A DNA stretch of 64,000 bases from UBA2779 sp965232165 (GCA_965232165.1 CBDDOY010000001.1:868001-932000); one strand, 5' to 3'; counted from the first letter of the stretch, positions 32,541 through 42,177 are shown. Program-made: numbers and translations. The notes: a model not told the origin generated them from the letters alone.

Positions 32541-33714
32541 TGTTTTCGATCAGCTTGTCGCTTCTCCACCGGGCAACCAAGGCCTCCTGGTCGTTGAAGA
32601 AGAGGCCCGTCAGCATGCCGTTTCTCTGGAGACGGAAGCGGCGATATATCATGGCTGATTCGTCCACCTTGATTCGCCGGTTCTGCGTGACTCGGCCTTC
32701 CTTGTCGATGAACACCAAGCGGTATCGGCGGGGCCCCTCTGGGGTTATCATGCAATGGAGGCCATTGCGTGTCGTACCCAAATACTCCGGAGGAATCGAT
32801 GGAATTCCCGCTGACGGATCGCCTTCGATGTAGTTGAGGATGATGGGGTCTGCGTATGCCGAGGTGTTCATATCCAATGTATACAGCCGCGGTTGAGGCA
32901 TATCTCCATGCCTGGGATCGGGGTACACATCTATGCGTACATGCAGCGCCCATTTCACAGGGTCAGGGCGCATGGAATATACGGCGACGTTGCCGTTTTC
33001 CTCAAAACCTGGAAGCTGCTTTTCCAGTATCTTGGCTGTGGTAGTCGGGGAACCTTCTCTGTCAAACCAGTAACTCATCCAGGCGCCGGGAACACGGCTG
33101 TTCACGACGATGCCGCCGTCTTCCCTGACATCCAATGAAACTATGTAGGGGAAAGGCGATCCGCCGAAGCCTTCCCTTCCCAGATGTCCGAGGTATTGGC
33201 CATCCATATCGAAACGGAGAACGACTCTGTCATAGAAGACGCCGGATTGAGAAGCCTTCAATCGCCTTTCCTTCTCAACTCCGTCATCGACGAGGAACCC
33301 CCTGTCGAAGGCCGCGATAAATCGAGGATTCTTGAAATGCCAGGATGTGACATTTCTCTCTTCCGAAATCTTGTCTATGGTGACGGGCTTGGGATTTCTG
33401 GCCGGATCGTACACAAAGGTAATGAGATCGCCATAGGAGTTGAACACCATCACTTTGCCGTTCTCCCCGCCGGAGATGAATACAAAACCATTGTGGGTGT
33501 CGATATCCGCCGTGCCGGCCATGCGGAAACTATCGCGATAAAACCAGTCAATTTCGTTGGGCAAGGTGCCAAGCGGAATGTTGAACAGTTCATGCCGCCT
33601 GAGACTAGGCCCCTTCCTGCGAAGGCAGCCATTGAACATCAGGATAACGCATACCCCCAGGAAGCCGAGGAGAAAAACCGATGGAAATAGTTTTTTGATC
33701 GTCACCGCATCCAT
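32533..33714 (-). CDS. Lipoprotein with a beta-propeller-like domain, unknown
   Basis: About 393 residues from the ATG at 33712-33714, chosen because GGGAG lies about 6 bases upstream and the protein then starts with a lipoprotein signal (KLFPSVFLLGFLGVCVILMFNGC). A longer frame extends to 34059 but has no supporting signal. The body contains repeated beta-strand blocks: GFVFISGGENGKVMVFNSYG, VVLRFDMDGQYLGHLGREGF, YIVSLDVREDGGIVVNSRVP and YRLVFIDKEGRVTQNRR. These fit a propeller of the NHL or YVTN kind. It is coupled to the membrane protein downstream. The function is unknown, and an envelope location is inferred. Confidence 0.65.
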   Translation of the reverse strand: MDAVTIKKLFPSVFLLGFLGVCVILMFNGCLRRKGPSLRRHELFNIPLGTLPNEIDWFYRDSFRMAGTADIDTHNGFVFISGGENGKVMVFNSYGDLITFVYDPARNPKPVTIDKISEERNVTSWHFKNPRFIAAFDRGFLVDDGVEKERRLKASQSGVFYDRVVLRFDMDGQYLGHLGREGFGGSPFPYIVSLDVREDGGIVVNSRVPGAWMSYWFDREGSPTTTAKILEKQLPGFEENGNVAVYSMRPDPVKWALHVRIDVYPDPRHGDMPQPRLYTLDMNTSAYADPIILNYIEGDPSAGIPSIPPEYLGTTRNGLHCMITPEGPRRYRLVFIDKEGRVTQNRRIKVDESAMIYRRFRLQRNGMLTGLFFNDQEALVARWRSDKLIENNE

Positions 33715-34077
33715 ATTATTCTCCCGATGGCGAGATGTCAACTTGTCGCATGACCTCATAACTATGGGGAAGGGGGGAGGGGTCAAGACATAGGCGACAC
33801 TTTTAGCCGAGCATGGTAACACCTTGGCCGGAGAGAGCCGGAGGGGTCCCCGCAAAAAACGCTCTTTTTCTCCTGTACAGGAGAGCCAAACTTGGAATAT
33901 AATGCAGATCCCATCGATTACTGGGGGGGGGGGGGGGGTAATCGGGCTTCCTCCGGCACTCTTGACGGGAGCAGCATTGACCTTATGCAACTGGATGATG
34001 AACGGGAGGAGCCGGTTGATCTTGGTTGTAAAAGTATGGGACTGACACAGTTTAAACAATAGTGAGGATATAAAAGT
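33715..34077. other. Gap with a 16-G run and a possible gene tail
   Basis: A run of 16 G at 33923-33938 is followed by a plus-strand frame ending LDGSSIDLMQLDDEREEPVD, then LGCKSMGLTQFKQ and a stop just before dhaL. The tail reads like the C-terminus of a gene that once stood before dhaL, perhaps a kinase partner, but I cannot name it. No other gene is seen in these 360 bases. Confidence 0.4.
33923..33938 (+). repeat. Homopolymer run of 16 G
   Basis: Sixteen consecutive G residues, preceded by ATTACT and followed by TAATCGGG. Such a run is prone to slippage during replication and to sequencing error. Confidence 0.9.
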
Positions 34078-34716
34078 ATGGATGAGTTTAAAAATGCAGC
34101 AGGCGGAGTGATTGTTCTGGCTCTGATAGACGTAATACAGGAAAATATGAGCTATTTAAGTGAGGTGGATGGAGCCATAGGAGATGGAGATCACGGGATA
34201 AACATGAATAAAGGCTTCACAATGTGTGGTCAACGAATAGCCGGAAAAGAAGTGAGTCTGGGAGAAGGTCTGAAAACTCTTGGAACTGTTTTACTGACTG
34301 AGATTGGGGGGTCCATGGGCCCCTTATATGGAAGTTTATTTCGGGGAATGGCAAAGGGGTGTAAAGGAGAAGAGATTATTAATTCCGAAGTTTTCAACCA
34401 AATGCTGACTACTGCTCTTGCGAAAGTGAGCGATATAGGAAATGCGAAGGTGGGAGATAAGACAATGATGGATACACTGGTGCCGGCAGTATCTGCATTT
34501 AAACGGGAATGTGAAGCAGGAAAAAGTTTTTCCATGAGTCTGCAGGCAATGGCCGTATCCGCGAAAGAAGGAATGGAGAGTACAGTGGATATGGCAGCAA
34601 AAATCGGGCGTGCTGCACGCTTAGGCGAGCGTTCACGGGGCGTTGTAGATGCGGGTGCTACATCCTGCTATTTAATTCTGGATTCAATGCACAGGTCAAT
34701 AGAGAAATTGCTTTGA
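34078..34716 (+). CDS. dhaL: Dihydroxyacetone kinase ADP-binding subunit (DhaL) homologue
   Basis: A 212-residue protein with the DhaL core: VDGAIGDGDHGINMNKGF (residues about 29-46, the metal-binding aspartates), GGSMGPLYGSLFRGMAKG (about 77-94), DKTMMDTLVPA and the C-terminal GATSCYLILDS. DhaL transfers phosphate to dihydroxyacetone (or a related sugar) held by DhaK. No dhaK or dhaM gene is visible in the window, so the partner is elsewhere or lost. The codons are AT-richer than the neighbours, and the gene sits between the G run and a truncated small element, which suggests horizontal transfer. Confidence 0.88.
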   Translation: MDEFKNAAGGVIVLALIDVIQENMSYLSEVDGAIGDGDHGINMNKGFTMCGQRIAGKEVSLGEGLKTLGTVLLTEIGGSMGPLYGSLFRGMAKGCKGEEIINSEVFNQMLTTALAKVSDIGNAKVGDKTMMDTLVPAVSAFKRECEAGKSFSMSLQAMAVSAKEGMESTVDMAAKIGRAARLGERSRGVVDAGATSCYLILDSMHRSIEKLL

Positions 34717-34763
34717 CATTGATACAACCCTGAGACAGTCATTTTTCAATTTCAAAACCTATA

Positions 34764-34818
34764 GGGCACCTCTAAAAAACTCATTTAGTTCTTGACTCGA
34801 TCTTTTCCGCCGCTACTG
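34764..34818. mobile_element. Truncated small inverted-repeat element
   Basis: GGGCACCTCTAAAAAACTC then TTTAGTTCTTGACTCGATC and TTTTCCGCCGCTACTG match one end of the small element in the orientation of copy 4, then the similarity stops. The left flank is TATA. Confidence 0.8.
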
Positions 34819-35158
34819 AGATGGAGAAATGCGCCCTCGTCCTGTTTTTTCCGAATGAATTCCGAGCAATGCGGTGTATATAAATGCTGCAAATATAAGG
34901 AAATTCCGTTCTGTGACACCGGAGATGGTCACCTCAAAACTCATGGAAGAAATGTTCCCGGTATAAATAGGGGCTCCTTCGGCCTTGATGACGGAATTGC
35001 GCTTTCTCAAAGCGGTATTGAAGACAATAAGACGTTGGCTGTTTTTTGATTCCGATTCAACAGAAAATATATCAATAGAGGCGGCAAGCATGGCCAGCTT
35101 GTCCTCCAGAAGCAAGTCGCCGAGTACGTTAAACGGCCGTGTCCCGTTTTTCATATTG
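34819..35158. other. Gap with an unrecognised minus-strand frame
   Basis: A minus-strand frame (35166 to 34813) codes for NGTRPFNVLGDLLLEDKLAM, AASIDIFSVESESKNSQRLI and a hydrophobic tail FLIFAAFIYTALLGI. It runs into the element fragment, so at best it is a truncated gene. I do not recognise it. Confidence 0.3.
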
Positions 35159-35568
35159 CAGGGCACTGCCTGAGGAAGTCGGCGATCCGCAAACTGTCAC
35201 AATATGAAGAATTCCATTATTTCCCTTACTTGACCGAGGAAGATTACATGCCGATGCTCAGGCACGCAGGCTTGGCCATATTCCCTTTTCGTGGAACAAT
35301 GCGATGAAATGGTTCGGGCTGACATCAAAGCTTCTTCATTTCATGTATTTTCATCTTCCCGCCGTTTCATTCTCCGCAGGACTTTTCTGCGAGTTCGAAG
35401 GACTGCCGGTGCGTTTTGCCGATAATAAGTTCGAATTCTTACACCAGGCGCGGGATGATTCAGGAAGAAAGCCGGAAATTTATAATCTGGATTTCGGCGG
35501 CCATTCCCCCAAGGTCCGCATGGCGGAATACAGAACCTTGGTGAGACGACTTTCTGCAACGAGTTAGG
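35159..35568 (+). pseudogene. Glycosyltransferase C-terminal remnant
   Basis: Two plus-strand frames join with a shift near 35300. The first reads YEEFHYFPYLTEEDYMPML and LAIFPFRGTMR, and the second reads WFGLTSKLLHFMYFHLPAVS and FADNKFEFLHQARDD. HYFPYL..(E/D)Y...L....LAIFPFR followed by (T/S)KLL(H/E)FM is the donor-binding region of GT4/GT-B glycosyltransferases. The N-terminal domain is absent. It lies 10 bases before the phosphonate/polymer cluster, so an ancestral cluster gene was probably lost here. Confidence 0.6.
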
Positions 35569-35577
35569 AGAAGAACA

Positions 35578-37782
35578 TTGCATATTCCAAAACGGGCGAT
35601 GAGTCTGACAGAAACCCTCCTTGGTCTTCTTGGATTCCTGATGATTTTCTTCAACATCCTTCTCGACGACCGTCGGCCGGTAATAAAACTTGTTCTTGCC
35701 TTTGCGGTTATCGGGATTATTCTGTTCTACTCGTATCGATATTACCGTAAAGCCGATCTTCGGATTCTTACTGTCTTATTTACGGCTCTTCAAATAATGC
35801 TTTCAATCTTGGTTGCGAAATATTTCCTCCGAGCAGTCAGAAATCCTCATCCGGACCAGGTTTCGCTGAATTTTCTCTATGTCAGTTTTTTCCAATTCAT
35901 ACTCTTATTGATCACCTCCCTTCCAGTTGTAACCCGGGCGTATCAATATTCATTACGCGGCTATCTGTTAAAACTGGGAGGCAAAGACTCGGCTCTTTAC
36001 CTCCTCGCTCTTATTCTCTTTGCCGGTCTGCTGACTCTTTATTCACCGCTTACCGTTTATTTCTCTTCCTGGGAAGAATTCAATCTCAGGTCAACAGACC
36101 TTGCCGTTTGGCTGTTATTATACTTCCTCGTTCTGATGATTTCAGGAATACTCCTATACCGCTTGGCGCCCGGTGAGATGCGGGCCATTCTTGTCACCAC
36201 AGCAGTGGTCGCTGCAATGGTCTTCTGGGTCTATACATATCTGATTCCTGGAGATTTCGGCCACATGGACAGTTTCCAGTTGTCTGAACCCGGGCGGCTG
36301 TTACACCCGAATGGTCTTCATCAGATTCTGGAAGTATTTGGATTGATTTTAGGATTTTCAGCTCTGATATTTCTTCTGATGCAATTCCCCGGCAAAATTC
36401 TTGCTGGCCTGGTAATACTTAATCTTATGTCTTTCGGTCAATTCGCTGCGAATGTCATCGGCTCCGGAGCTGTCAGTCGGAACACAAAGAATATGGCGGC
36501 GGGCCGGGGTGAAGTGCTCCCTCAATATGCCAGGGAACTGCTCAGTTTTTCTGATGAGCAGAATGTTCTGGTAATAATGCTGGATATGTTTTCCGGTGGA
36601 ACCATCCCCGAGATTCTGGAAAACAACCCGGATTTCAGCGAAGGGCTGGACGGCTTCACCTGGTTCGCCGATACGCTGTCGGTCAGCGACAATACCTATG
36701 CATCGCTGCCTGCAATTGTAGGAGGAGATATCTTCAGGCCCGAAGCAGAAGGACAGGGAGAAGAAACAAAACTAGCCGAAAGATATGCAGCGGCTTTTCA
36801 ATACTTTCCTGAATTCTTTGACTCGGCGGAATGGTCATTAGCTTATGTTGATCCTCCATATCTTAACCTTACAGCTCTTGAGAGCGACCCGGATATCCTG
36901 ATCGGCCGCTCCACGGACTTCCTGCAGTATCGTCAATCCATATCGTCTGCGGACTCTCACGATATCTCCATCTCTGCATCCGAATACAGCCGGATTTTTG
37001 CGGTTGTAGGCCTATTTAAAGGCAGTCCTTTCATTCTTAAACCGAAGATTTATTATGGGTCCAGTTGGTTAAAGACCAACAGCGGCAATGTCAAGGTAAA
37101 ACATGCGGTAGAGAATCTGGCTTTGCTTGAATCTCTTGACGAATTATCGACGGTTACGTCTGATCGAAAAACCTTTAAATATCTGGGCAGTATGTTCACT
37201 CATCTTCCATGGTCTGTAGACGAAAATGGTCAAATTTCCAAAAACACGGTCCAGTCAATTCCATCTCATATATATTATCCAGATGAAGATGTTCTGCTCG
37301 TCAATCCGATCCTTCCGTATTATACAGATGTAAAAGCCTTGAATATGTTGATCGAATGGTTCGATTGGATGCGCCGGGAAGAAATTTATGATAAAACGAG
37401 AATTGTCATTGTCTCGGATCATGGCTATTCCGGCGTTGACTCAATGCTGGAGGATGATTTCATAGTACTCCGCAATTCCCGGGGTGAAATTCTTGAAGGA
37501 ACAGCGCGAACTCATGCGCTCCTTCTATTCAAAGACTTCGGAGAGAACGGCCCGCTCAGAACGTCAGACTTACTCATGACAAATGCCGATACAGCCGCAC
37601 TCGCCACGGACGGATTGGCATCGTTGCAGAATAAAGATTTTTCAAAAGACAGGATTGTAAGTCTGACGCCGCACAGACCGGCGGATAACGAAGAGTACAC
37701 CTATACCATCAAAGGCCGCTTTGCCGTAAACGGATCGATGTTCGAACAGGACAACTGGAGAGACCTTACAGGTCAGGAGTAG
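35578..37782 (+). CDS. Membrane-anchored sulfatase/alkaline-phosphatase-fold transferase
   Basis: A 734-residue protein from a TTG start with AGGAG 8 bases upstream (an ATG follows seven codons later). It has about nine or ten membrane helices (residues about 8-310). The exported domain begins NVLVIMLDMFSGGTIPEILE (about 337-355), whose Asp and Thr sit where the metal ligand and nucleophile lie in lipoteichoic-acid synthase and phosphoethanolamine transferases. VIVSDHGYSGVDS (about 610) supplies the Asp-His metal pair. This layout fits an enzyme that transfers a phospho-group such as glycerol phosphate or phosphoethanolamine in the envelope. It is followed 5 bases later by the CDP-glycerol transferase-like gene, so an operon is likely. 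Confidence 0.75.
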   Translation: MHIPKRAMSLTETLLGLLGFLMIFFNILLDDRRPVIKLVLAFAVIGIILFYSYRYYRKADLRILTVLFTALQIMLSILVAKYFLRAVRNPHPDQVSLNFLYVSFFQFILLLITSLPVVTRAYQYSLRGYLLKLGGKDSALYLLALILFAGLLTLYSPLTVYFSSWEEFNLRSTDLAVWLLLYFLVLMISGILLYRLAPGEMRAILVTTAVVAAMVFWVYTYLIPGDFGHMDSFQLSEPGRLLHPNGLHQILEVFGLILGFSALIFLLMQFPGKILAGLVILNLMSFGQFAANVIGSGAVSRNTKNMAAGRGEVLPQYARELLSFSDEQNVLVIMLDMFSGGTIPEILENNPDFSEGLDGFTWFADTLSVSDNTYASLPAIVGGDIFRPEAEGQGEETKLAERYAAAFQYFPEFFDSAEWSLAYVDPPYLNLTALESDPDILIGRSTDFLQYRQSISSADSHDISISASEYSRIFAVVGLFKGSPFILKPKIYYGSSWLKTNSGNVKVKHAVENLALLESLDELSTVTSDRKTFKYLGSMFTHLPWSVDENGQISKNTVQSIPSHIYYPDEDVLLVNPILPYYTDVKALNMLIEWFDWMRREEIYDKTRIVIVSDHGYSGVDSMLEDDFIVLRNSRGEILEGTARTHALLLFKDFGENGPLRTSDLLMTNADTAALATDGLASLQNKDFSKDRIVSLTPHRPADNEEYTYTIKGRFAVNGSMFEQDNWRDLTGQE

Positions 37783-37786
37783 CGCC

Positions 37787-38920
37787 ATGTTCAAAGCGAT
37801 GGGTCAACTTAAACGATTCAATAAGCTCCCGGAGAAAATCAGAAATATCGTCTTTTTCTCCGAAGGGCCGAATTACTGGAACACCATGGCGCCGGTCGTC
37901 GAATCACTTCTGGAAAAGGGTGCAGCCTTTTCCTATCTGTCCATGAAAGACGATGATCCGGGTCTTCATATCGATTCCGAACTATGTGAAGGATTCTGTA
38001 TCGGCAGCGGAAGCGGCTTCCTCTATTTCATGAGCATGCTCCAGGCGAACGTTGTGCTGATGACCACACCGGGACTTCAGTCTCTCAGCCTCAAGAGGTC
38101 TAAAGGCGTCTCGCACTACATCCATCTTGTTCATTCCCCGGTCGGTATGTCCTCATACAGAAAGAAATCATTCGATTTCTTCGATACCGTGATGTGTTCG
38201 GGGCCCCATCAGATTGACGACCTGCGGAAGCTGGAGGCAAAACGGAAGACGAAACCCAAAAAACTCCTGGAAACCGGTTGTCCCTACATGGACGTACTGA
38301 AACAAAAAGCCGAAGCCTCTGAACCCCGGTCGAGAATGCCTTCCGAGCCATACACCGTTCTGGTCGCTCCGACATGGGGCGCCAATGGAGTGCTGGGCCG
38401 ATATGGTATGAAGCTTATCGAGCCCCTGATACAGGCCAATTTCGATATCATTGTTCGGCCCCATCCCCAGCAGATACGCTCGGAACAGGAACTGCTTAAT
38501 GGGATAAAACAAGTCACAAAAGAATCCCGGAACATCAGTTGGGATGAAAATCCGTCTGGGCATCAAAGTATGACCGCCGCTGACATCTTGATTTCAGACG
38601 GTTCCGGTATTATATTTGACTTTGCGTTTATTTACGAGAAACCGGTAATTACTCTCGATTTCAATCTTGTCGCTGAAAATTTTGAACTGGAAGACCTTGG
38701 AGAACCGGTTTGGGAGAAGGATATAAGCCGGAAGCTTGGACTTGTCGTGTCTGAAATCGACCTTGATTCACTTCCGCAGGAAATTCAGCGGCTCCTGACA
38801 CGGGAAAGTCTCAAAGACGATTTGCGCCGACTGAGAAAAGACTCCCTGTTCAACTATGGAAATTCAGGCAATGTTGCAGCGGACCAGATCATCAAAATTG
38901 CGGAAATGTCGAGAAGATGA
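37787..38920 (+). CDS. CDP-glycerol glycerophosphotransferase family protein
   Basis: A 377-residue protein. The core has HSPVGMSSYRKKSFDFFD, VLVAPTWGANGVLGRYGM (residues about 190-206), DIIVRPHPQQ and the donor site ADILISDGSGIIFDFAFIYE followed by KPVITLDF. The SD(G/Y)SGIIFDF motif is the family mark of TagB/TagF-type polymerases that move poly(ol)-phosphate from CDP carriers. It has no membrane helices. With a PntC-like enzyme that would produce a CMP-linked phosphonate downstream, it may transfer an aminoethylphosphonate or glycerol-type group onto a glycan (inference). It is 93 bases ahead of the mutase gene. Confidence 0.85.
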   Translation: MFKAMGQLKRFNKLPEKIRNIVFFSEGPNYWNTMAPVVESLLEKGAAFSYLSMKDDDPGLHIDSELCEGFCIGSGSGFLYFMSMLQANVVLMTTPGLQSLSLKRSKGVSHYIHLVHSPVGMSSYRKKSFDFFDTVMCSGPHQIDDLRKLEAKRKTKPKKLLETGCPYMDVLKQKAEASEPRSRMPSEPYTVLVAPTWGANGVLGRYGMKLIEPLIQANFDIIVRPHPQQIRSEQELLNGIKQVTKESRNISWDENPSGHQSMTAADILISDGSGIIFDFAFIYEKPVITLDFNLVAENFELEDLGEPVWEKDISRKLGLVVSEIDLDSLPQEIQRLLTRESLKDDLRRLRKDSLFNYGNSGNVAADQIIKIAEMSRR

Positions 38921-39013
38921 AATCCCCTGATAACACCTTTTTCTGATTAGATTATTCGTGTATCCTCATGGCGTCATGAAATTGAAATATGAAGCGGAGT
39001 CAATGCCTCAACG

Positions 39014-40312
39014 ATGAAGACTGTCTATGTTGCTCTGGTCGCAGATTTCCTTCACCCCGGACATCTGAACATAATCAGGAAAGCCAAATCCCTGGGCAAA
39101 CTCGTGGTTGGAGTCTATACAGACGAAGCGGTGGCATCCTTCAGCCGCCTGCCGGTACTCTCAGTGGAACTTCGGAAAATTGTCGCGGAGAATCTCAAGG
39201 GAGTGAGCCGTGTGGTAACTCAGGAGTCCATGAGTTACAGGGACAACCTGCTTGAATTGAAACCGGACTACGTCGTTCACGGCGATGACTGGGTTCAGGG
39301 CGCTGAAAGCGTTTATCGCCAGGAAGTGCTCGCCCTGCTGTCTCAATGGGGAGGGGAACTGATCGAAGTTCCCTACACCAAGGGCTTATCCAATACCGCA
39401 ATTGCCACTGAGTTCAGAAAAAACGGCACGACTCCTGAAATCCGCATGAAGAGCCTCAGACGCCTGATAAAAGCCAAGAATATCGTCCGGATTCTCGAGG
39501 CCCACAACGGAATCTCCGGCCTGATTGTGGAAGAGGTTTTTGTTGAGGAAAACGGTGTACGCCGGGAATTCGACGGAATGTGGGAAAGCAGCCTGACAGA
39601 TTCGGCGTCAAAAGGCAAACCGGACACATCCACAGTCGACATATCCTCCCGTGTTTCGACAATCGATCAGATTATGGAAGTCACCACTAAGCCCATGATC
39701 GTGGATGCGGACAACGGCGGTCTAACCGAACATTTTGTTTTCACTGTCCGTACTCTCGAACGTCATGGCGTATCAGCGGTAATCATTGAAGACAAGGTCG
39801 GGCCCAAACGGAATTCTTTGTTCGGAACCGAAGTAGAGCAGAATCAGGATTCCAAAGAGGATTTTGCGGACAAAATTGCCAAAGGAAAGCGGGCCCAGGT
39901 GACGGCGGACTTCATGATAATCGCCCGAATCGAAAGTCTGATTCTTGAAGTCGGCATGAAAGACGCCCTGGAACGAGCCGAGGCTTATATTGAGGCCGGT
40001 GTCGACGGAATCATGATACACAGCTGCCGGAAAGACCCCGGCGAGATTCTGGAATTCTGTGCGGAGTTTCGGGCCAGATATCCCGATGTTCCGCTTGTTG
40101 CCGTTCCATCGTCCTATAACAGCATTACCGAAGAGGAGTTGGCTGAAGCTGGTGTGAACATTGTGATTTATTCGAACCACATGATGCGCAGTGCATTCCC
40201 TGCGATGAAAAAGACGGCCGAGTCCATATTGACCCACCACAGATCACTGGAGGCCGGTGAAAAGCTCCTGTCAATTAAAGAGGTTATTTCCCTCATCCCC
40301 GAGGAGAACTGA
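39014..40312 (+). CDS. pepM: Cytidylyltransferase-like domain fused to phosphoenolpyruvate mutase
   Basis: A 432-residue fusion. Residues about 1-135 form a small nucleotidyltransferase domain: VALVADFLHPGHLNIIRKA with the HxGH box, VVGVYTDEAV and HGDDWVQG. Residues about 140-432 are PEP mutase: LIVEEVFVEENG, DADNGGLTEHFVFTV, VIIEDKVGPKRNSLFG (EDKxxPKxNS, the loop that separates mutases from isocitrate-lyase relatives) and HSCRKDPGEILEF. PepM turns phosphoenolpyruvate into phosphonopyruvate, the first step of phosphonate synthesis. The stop codon is followed directly by the decarboxylase ATG. Confidence 0.93.
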   Translation: MKTVYVALVADFLHPGHLNIIRKAKSLGKLVVGVYTDEAVASFSRLPVLSVELRKIVAENLKGVSRVVTQESMSYRDNLLELKPDYVVHGDDWVQGAESVYRQEVLALLSQWGGELIEVPYTKGLSNTAIATEFRKNGTTPEIRMKSLRRLIKAKNIVRILEAHNGISGLIVEEVFVEENGVRREFDGMWESSLTDSASKGKPDTSTVDISSRVSTIDQIMEVTTKPMIVDADNGGLTEHFVFTVRTLERHGVSAVIIEDKVGPKRNSLFGTEVEQNQDSKEDFADKIAKGKRAQVTADFMIIARIESLILEVGMKDALERAEAYIEAGVDGIMIHSCRKDPGEILEFCAEFRARYPDVPLVAVPSSYNSITEEELAEAGVNIVIYSNHMMRSAFPAMKKTAESILTHHRSLEAGEKLLSIKEVISLIPEEN

Positions 40313-41440
40313 ATGATCAATCCGTCAGAATTCTATCAGATGCTTAAAGACAGGGAAGTTGAGTTTCTCACAGGGGTACCCGATTCGCTGTTGAAATCTG
40401 TCAGTGCCTGTTTCACGGACCTGGCAGGCCGGGAGTCCCATATCATCGCTGCAAATGAGGGCAATGCTGTTGGAATCGCCGCCGGATATAATCTGAGTAC
40501 CGGCAAAATTCCCATGGTATATATGCAGAATTCCGGTTTGGGCAACATCGTGAATCCTCTGCTTTCTCTTGCCAGTCCGGCAGTCTACGGCATACCCATG
40601 CTGCTTTTGATCGGCTGGAGGGGGGAGCCCGGTGTCAAAGACGAACCGCAGCACATAAAACAGGGAGAACTCACACTTCCGTTATTGGATACCATGCAGA
40701 TTCCATACGCCGTTCTGTCCGCTAAAAGTGACGATGTCGGGGGTATGCTGGAGCGGGCCATTGCCGAGGCCCGCCGACAGCCCGGCCCATTCGCCCTGGT
40801 TGTCCGAAAAAACAGTTTCGAGCCTTACCAGTTAAAAAACAGCCGTCCCGAACTGTCAGAACTTACCAGAGAACGGGCCATCTCACTAGTCGCCGAAGCT
40901 GCGGGTGACGGGATAGTCCTGTCGACGACGGGTCATATTTCCAGAGAATTATACGAATACCGGAAAGCAGCCAGCGGCAGATGCCGGGATTTTCTGAATG
41001 TCGGTTCCATGGGGCACGTATCCCAGATCGCTCTGGGGGCTGCGCTGGCCAGGCCGGAAAAACAGGTTTTCTGTCTCGACGGTGATGGCGCCGCCATCAT
41101 GCATATGGGCGGCATGGGCATCATCGCCTCGATAAAGCCAAAAAACTATCACCATGTAATCTTCAATAACGGGGTACACGGATCGGTGGGCGGCCAGCCG
41201 ACTATCGGCAGTCAGATGAAATTCGATGCTCTGGCCGGACAGCTTGGATACCGTAACACCTGGAGTCTGTCTTCCGAGAAAGAACTGATTGAATTTCTTC
41301 AGACCTGGCCGAATTGCGACGGGCCGACGATGCTGGAAATTCGTGTAAGTCAGGGGGCCAGAAAAGATCTCGGCCGGCCTGCCGAAACGCCGATAGAAAA
41401 TAAGGCCGTGTTCATGAACCGTTTCAAGGACGCTAAATGA
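40313..41440 (+). CDS. ppd: Phosphonopyruvate decarboxylase
   Basis: A 375-residue thiamine-diphosphate enzyme. It begins MINPSEFYQMLKDREVEFLT and GVPDSLLKSV. The glutamate needed by the cofactor lies in AANEGNAVGIAAGY, and MQNSGLGNIVNPLLSLA, LLIGWRGEPGVKDEPQH and the TPP motif CLDGDGAAIMHMGGMG complete the family pattern. It converts phosphonopyruvate to phosphonoacetaldehyde, pulling the mutase equilibrium forward. It starts right after pepM and overlaps the next gene by 4 bases. Confidence 0.95.
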   Translation: MINPSEFYQMLKDREVEFLTGVPDSLLKSVSACFTDLAGRESHIIAANEGNAVGIAAGYNLSTGKIPMVYMQNSGLGNIVNPLLSLASPAVYGIPMLLLIGWRGEPGVKDEPQHIKQGELTLPLLDTMQIPYAVLSAKSDDVGGMLERAIAEARRQPGPFALVVRKNSFEPYQLKNSRPELSELTRERAISLVAEAAGDGIVLSTTGHISRELYEYRKAASGRCRDFLNVGSMGHVSQIALGAALARPEKQVFCLDGDGAAIMHMGGMGIIASIKPKNYHHVIFNNGVHGSVGGQPTIGSQMKFDALAGQLGYRNTWSLSSEKELIEFLQTWPNCDGPTMLEIRVSQGARKDLGRPAETPIENKAVFMNRFKDAK

Positions 41441-42177
41441 TTGAAACTGCGGTCATTCTGGCTGCCGGACTCGGAAGCCGTCTCAATGAGAGAACGGACC
41501 TTCTGCCGAAGTCCTTTCTGAAGGTGGGCGGAAGGCGGCTCATCGAAATGTCGCTGGAAAAACTCATCGGTGCCGGTATCATGCAGATATTCATCGGTAC
41601 CGGCCATTGTTCTGAAGCTTTTGTTGAAATACAGGCAGCGTTTCCACAGGTGGTTCTGATTCACAGTCCTCTATATAAAACCACCGGCAGTATGTACACC
41701 CTGTATAATATGCGTTCACAGCTCCATGAACCCTTTCTGCTTCTGGAATCAGACCTGCTTTATGATGACGAGGCGCTTCAGCTTCTTCTGAACCATCAAG
41801 CGGACAATGTGATTCTCGGCTCCGATCTCACCCCCTACGGTGATGAGGTTTTCCTTGAAACTGATGACAATGGAATTCTCGCCGGTGTATCCAAAGTTCG
41901 TGATGCCCTTGACCGGGTTGAATCGGTTCTCGTCGGTATCTCAAAAATCTCATCAGCCGGCTACGAAAAACTGTGTGAAACCTTCGAGGCTGTCATGGAC
42001 AAAGAACCGAAAGCTGACTATGAAATTGTGATGGCCCGGGCGAAGGAGTCAGTCTCATTTCAGGTCCTCAATGAACCGGGTCTGATATGGTGCGAGGTGG
42101 ATGACGAACAAGACCTGAATCGGGCCCGCACGGAAATATACCCGGAATTACAAGCCCTGATACGAGGTGAAATATGA
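41437..42177 (+). CDS. Nucleotidyltransferase, PntC-like (phosphonate cytidylyltransferase)
   Basis: A 246-residue enzyme of the sugar-nucleotidyl/LicC fold: VILAAGLGSRLNERTDLLPK (nucleotide loop, about 6-25), VGGRRLIEMSLEKLIGAG, TTGSMYTLYNM, LLLESDLLYDD (metal-binding Asp) and IWCEVDDEQDL near the end. In T. denticola a PntC domain of this kind is fused to the aminoethylphosphonate transaminase and makes CMP-aminoethylphosphonate. Here it is a separate gene, coupled to its neighbours by 4-base overlaps on both sides. The substrate is inferred from that context. Confidence 0.82.
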   Translation: MIETAVILAAGLGSRLNERTDLLPKSFLKVGGRRLIEMSLEKLIGAGIMQIFIGTGHCSEAFVEIQAAFPQVVLIHSPLYKTTGSMYTLYNMRSQLHEPFLLLESDLLYDDEALQLLLNHQADNVILGSDLTPYGDEVFLETDDNGILAGVSKVRDALDRVESVLVGISKISSAGYEKLCETFEAVMDKEPKADYEIVMARAKESVSFQVLNEPGLIWCEVDDEQDLNRARTEIYPELQALIRGEI

